Source: Cokeromyces recurvatus (taxonomy: Eukaryota > Mucoromycota > Mucoromycetes > Mucorales > Mucoraceae). Taken from it: a stretch of DNA of 64,000 nucleotides. Under the pieces are notes generated by a model. It saw only the letters and a list, made by a program, of their open reading frames with translations, was not told where the DNA came from and ran no database searches. The stretch spans positions 310,001 through 374,000 of the forward strand of contig NW_026251401.1 in assembly GCF_025118155.1 (NCBI RefSeq). Reading direction: 5' to 3'. How positions within the stretch are numbered: the first letter of the stretch is position 1; the number at the start of each line of letters is the position of its first letter. Shown in pieces: positions 60,407 to 64,000 of this stretch. The position numbers and the translations under genes are program-made.

Positions 60407-60745
60407 TATTTGTATTTGAACAATGTAGGCTATATTATTATTATTTGTTTGCTTGTTTGCATGTTTGCTTGCCTGCTTGCTTGCCATTTTCTTAATAAAG
60501 TCTTTACAAGAACGAGATAACTTCTCAACTACTTTTCTCTTGTTTAAAAAAAATACTTAGTACTGTACTCTTTTATCTAAAGTATGTTAATACAAAGTAA
60601 TAACATAATAAATAGATGGAATAAAGACAAAAATACAATGAATGTTATGATATCATATAAAATGCGAGGTAATATCTATTTATTTATTTTTTTTTTGTTT
60701 GTTTTTAATTTTCTATTCCAGGTCAGCAGCAAATATTGTTATTAT

Positions 60746-60800
<55 letters not shown>

Positions 60801-60860
60801 ACTTGTTTTAGAATTCTATTATATTCTTTTTTATTCTTCTTCTTTTTTTTTTTCATAATA
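60407..60860. repeat. Intergenic region with a 51-nt poly-A tract
   Basis: An A run occupies 60748-60798 and a T run ends about 10 bp before the next ATG (60861). A TTGCTTG/TTGC repeat at 60446-60484 lies in the CRT10 3' region. No gene is present. Confidence 0.7.
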
Positions 60861-61628
60861 ATGACAAAAGCAGTGCAGCAACAAGAAGTTGTTACCGTAA
60901 AAGATTCGGCGGAAGCTAAACGATGGTTGATAATCGGAGCTTATGAAGCTGGAGCAACAGAGAAACATATTGCTCGAATATCAGGTCTTTCTAAAACTGC
61001 TGTTCGCAATATTATATTAAATTACAAACGAACAGGAATACCTTGCTTACCAAAAAGAATACCAAATAAGAGTAAGGGAAAGAATTTATTTTTCTTTTTC
61101 TAATTGTAAATCCTTACCCTTCCTCCCTCTTCCCTTCTTTCTCCTCCCCTCCCTTCCCACTCCTTTTATATATATGTATATATAACAGTAAAACAAAAAC
61201 TCATCGTTGAATATGATGAAAATGGGGAATTAATCATTACAGATGATGAAGAAGATTCAATTAAAACAACAACATCAACAACTACTACTGCTACTACTAA
61301 CAACGGTATTCAATATGCATTGAACCAAATGCGAATATCAACTATTGAACAGGCCAATAGTAATAATAAAAGGCCAAAATTACCTCCTCCTTCTAAATAT
61401 GATCAAAATATACGTGGATATGAAATATGGACTCATGAGGATGATATCATCTTATTAAACCATGTTCTTCATCATCTTCATGTAGGAGGCTGGACTGAAC
61501 TTGAAGTTAAGTTTAATAGAAGACATTCGGCTCGTCTTTGTTATGATAGGTGGAAATATTTAAAATCATTATTATTAAAAGGTATAACAACTGATAAAGC
61601 AAATAAGAATTCGTCTTTTATCAAGTAA
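60861..61628 (+). CDS. Small HTH plus SANT DNA-binding protein
   Basis: Two exons (60861-61070 and about 61189-61628) encode about 215 residues. The N-terminal part AKRWLIIGAYEAGATEKHIA then RISGLSKTAVRNIILNYKRT is a helix-turn-helix of the homeodomain-like type also found in transposases and in Pax-like domains. After an acidic, Thr-rich linker (TDDEEDSIKTTTSTTTT) comes a Myb/SANT-like segment: IWTHEDDIILLNHVLHHLHV, GGWTELEVKFNRRHSARLCY, DRWKYLKS. The ATG lies 10 bp after a poly-T run. No catalytic domain, so a domesticated transposase DNA-binding domain or a regulator are both possible. It is convergent with the PX gene, 52 bp apart. I do not recognise a named orthologue. Confidence 0.75.
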
Positions 61629-61680
61629 ATCATCATAAATTATTTATTGAATAATAATAATGATAATAAAAAAGTGCTAT

Positions 61681-64000
61681 TTATTGCTTCATAATTTCTT
61701 TAATGTGCTTAACAAAAGTAGGTATTATTCTTGGAATAATTTGAAGTGTAGGTGGAGGAAGGGTCATTTCATGGGCTATTAATACATTCTTATTCTTTAG
61801 CTCATCGTCATCACTTTCATAGTCAAGTTCAGCCATATCATCAAAGATTCCTATCATTTCTTTATTGTCAGGCAAGAATTGAAGCATTTCTTGTTCGTCA
61901 CTTGTGTTTATTAACTTTTGTCTCTTTCGGTCCAAATGTCTTTGTTTTCTTTTATAATGATAGCGACATAAACTATCTATCTCTTGCTTTAATGCAGTGT
62001 ATTCATCATCTTCATGAATACCTGCTTCATTCACAATTTGTTCTAAATCAATACGTTTAGAAAGCCCTTTAGCTACAAAGGCAAATAAGGAATCAACATA
62101 TCTCAAGAGATTATCAAATAGCTTTGATTTATCTTGAGCATGTACATTATGAACAAATTGATAAAAGTCATTTTCGTGTCGTTCAACAAGATCAATGAAA
62201 GGTTGAGTCGTATTCGTGATATCTTCCATACTTGACTTATCAATGACCTCTATCAAGTCATTAACAAAATCAGCTACATGTCCCATCGTCTCTCCAATAT
62301 TGGCTGCCTTATAGACTTGGGCTAAAGGCTCATAAAAGATAGCGAAAAGATCTTTTATGAGTTCTCCTGTAATGCCTTGGAAGACAAGAGACATGAGCAA
62401 TTCTTGTTCTTGCTTTCGTGCATACAAGACCCAAAGGTGGTATAAGTTTTCTACTAACTCACGTGACTCAACTTTATCAGGTTGATTAGCAAATGCAACC
62501 TTGATAATTTGTTGAGGAGTTAAAACGGGGGCAATATTAGGATTCTTTAAGAGTTCTAATGTTTCGAGAATGGGTGTTGTTCGTTCCATAGAGACTCCAT
62601 CAGGTAATTCGGTTTGAACTGCATTCGCTATCTTTTGACAAAGTTGAGGATCATTGATTTTTGTTTGAAGTTCTTCAATATCCTTATCAAGCTCCTTTGT
62701 TTGTTCATTCATATTCGTCAACATAATCCTTTGTAAAAGGCTTTTACCACCAAAAGGCTGTGCTAAAAATAAATCCAATATACCTTTCACCATAGAGAAT
62801 GGATTCGAATATTTTAATATTTGTCCAATAGCACGATAAGATATTAAAGAATGTGTACGCTTTAAGTTGGCTACGTTTTCAACAGATTTATCTGAAGTAA
62901 TAAATTGTGTATGAAGAACAAATGCAAAGCTAAAAAAAAAGTATACAATTATAAGTAATTACAATAACATTTCATCTATTCTACTTCTTATTTATATGAA
63001 ACTCACTTGATTCTACCCCATTCAATTGCTTTACGTAATTCAATAGGTAACTTGTCAATCGTTTCAGTGTTTTTAATAATGTCAAATATTTCAACAAGCC
63101 CATTGGGTTTCATAATTTGCTTTTTAAGCATATTTAATAGTCCATCCAATTCAGCAACCTTCTTATCAACCTGTTGTCGGAATCGTTTTTCTTCAGCCAT
63201 TTTGGCTTCATCCATTTTTTGACGCTTAGTAATATCTGCTTGTTCCTCTAAGGTTAATTGAATAGGATTATTTATTAAGAAATCACGAAAGATATCACTA
63301 TTGGCGACATCAGGCTCAGCAGAGAGGTTACGAAGGAATGATCTTAACATGATACGATCTTTTTCCCGATGGAGGTGTTGTGATTGGTTATTTGTATCAT
63401 GTGCCTTGGATGGAACACTAGGTAATTCAAGAGTAGGAAAGGCTGCCTTGAGGTCATCTCGAAGTTGGCGGAAGTGACCATGTCGTCGAGCGACATAAAC
63501 AGGAGTCGTTTCTCGATTGTTTTCAACAAGAAGCCTTGTTTCAATAATAAACTCAGAATGAAGATGTTCCCTGATCGTACGTCTTTCACTAAAGTCACGT
63601 ACAGTAACCACGTTCAACTTGAGCCCATTTAAACCTATCCATTCAGCGTAATCCTCCTCACTTTCTAAACGTGTCATATCAAGTTTAGAGGCCAAGCTAT
63701 CATCCTCTTCACTGACCTGGGTTAAAATCTGAATACTGTCTTCATTGCCTTGTACTGTCTTTATGCTAGCACAAAGGGATATAGTCAAAAGTTTTTCAAT
63801 TTTATACATCAATACCCGCCTCTGGGAGTCTCTCGAGACCTTGGGAGCATATGTATTCGTCTTTAACTTGCGATATTCATCTAAAAATGTTTGCAGTTTT
63901 TCAAAGAAATTCTGCTGGTCTCCATTTTTTAATAAAGGAAATTCAAGTACAAAGTACTTTGTCAAGTACTGTAGAAATGGAAATTCGTCGTTTGTTTGTG
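61681..64000 (-). CDS. Ypr097w-like PX-domain protein (5' end outside window)
   Basis: Two exons are visible, 63003 to beyond 64000 and 61681-62932, joined across a GTGAGT intron (WGRIK to NFAFVLHT). Upstream is an N-terminal alpha-helical PX-associated region (FFEKLQTFLDEYRKLKTNTY). A PX domain follows: EFIIETRLLVENNRETTPVY, RRHGHFRQLRDDLKAAFP, then DRIMLRSFLRNLSAEPDVAN, which would bind phosphoinositides. The C-terminal half, starting FGGKSLLQRIMLTNMNEQTK and KVAFANQPDKVESRELVENL, is the DUF3818-type helical region, followed by YTALKQEIDSLCRYHYKRKQ and an acidic segment. Yeast Ypr097w is a lipid-binding protein with this PX plus DUF3818 order. The start codon is outside the window. Confidence 0.85.

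Overview
The window is a stretch of nuclear DNA from an AT-rich fungus, most likely a Mucorales-type zygomycete (Mucoromycota). The genes are compact, with short GT-AG introns of about 37-90 bp. The proteins include a fungal septin, Bzz1, Crt10, an Erg3-type sterol desaturase and the Ypr097w family. The decayed mobile elements read like families I associate with Mucorales. Long poly(dA:dT) tracts of 46-63 nt recur in introns and between genes. I saw no convincing tRNA, rRNA or CRISPR array.

Layout. 1-12316 (minus): VPS13 (3' end outside the window), then the Golgi coiled-coil protein CASP/Coy1. 13001-18032: the PI4-kinase scaffold TTC7/Ypp1 (plus), convergent with GINS subunit Psf2 (minus). 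18033-25225: a graveyard of mobile elements. It holds a broken LINE-type retrotransposon (minus), four copies of two LTR-like sequences in opposite orientations, an unidentified zinc-ribbon ORF and a Tc1/mariner-like element split by one of the LTR-like copies. 25922-27708: a Cdc11-type septin (minus). 27709-31543: mostly empty, with a possible fragment of a Fanzor/TnpB-like protein and a 59-codon ORF. 31544-45748: carnitine acetyltransferase (plus), a Myb plus C2H2 regulator, Bzz1, an unidentified secreted protein and MMS19 (all minus). 45749-48370: a long intergenic region with coding-like patches that I could not assemble into a gene. 48371-51768: a MOSC protein (minus) divergent from ERG3 (plus). 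52366-53531: a second, clearer Fanzor/TnpB-like relic (minus). 54081-57647: COQ5 (plus), convergent with a GH36-type alpha-galactosidase (minus). 58051-61628: Crt10 and an HTH plus SANT protein (plus). 61681-64000: a Ypr097w-like PX protein (minus, 5' end outside the window).

The intact genes are housekeeping: lipid transfer and phosphoinositide scaffolding (VPS13, TTC7, PX protein), Golgi and cytoskeleton (CASP, septin, Bzz1), DNA replication and Fe-S delivery (Psf2, MMS19), and metabolism (carnitine acetyltransferase, ERG3, COQ5, GH36, MOSC). They are not an operon or obvious pathway cluster. The unusual content is in the accessory parts: the nested LTR/LINE/Tc1 graveyard, where one solo-LTR-like insertion carries a perfect target-site duplication and its removal restores a reading frame; two Fanzor/TnpB-like relics; and two domain combinations in putative regulators (Myb plus C2H2, HTH plus SANT).

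Limits: exon boundaries come from reading the sequence by eye, using splice consensus and frame. Family names rest on recognised motifs, not on database searches.
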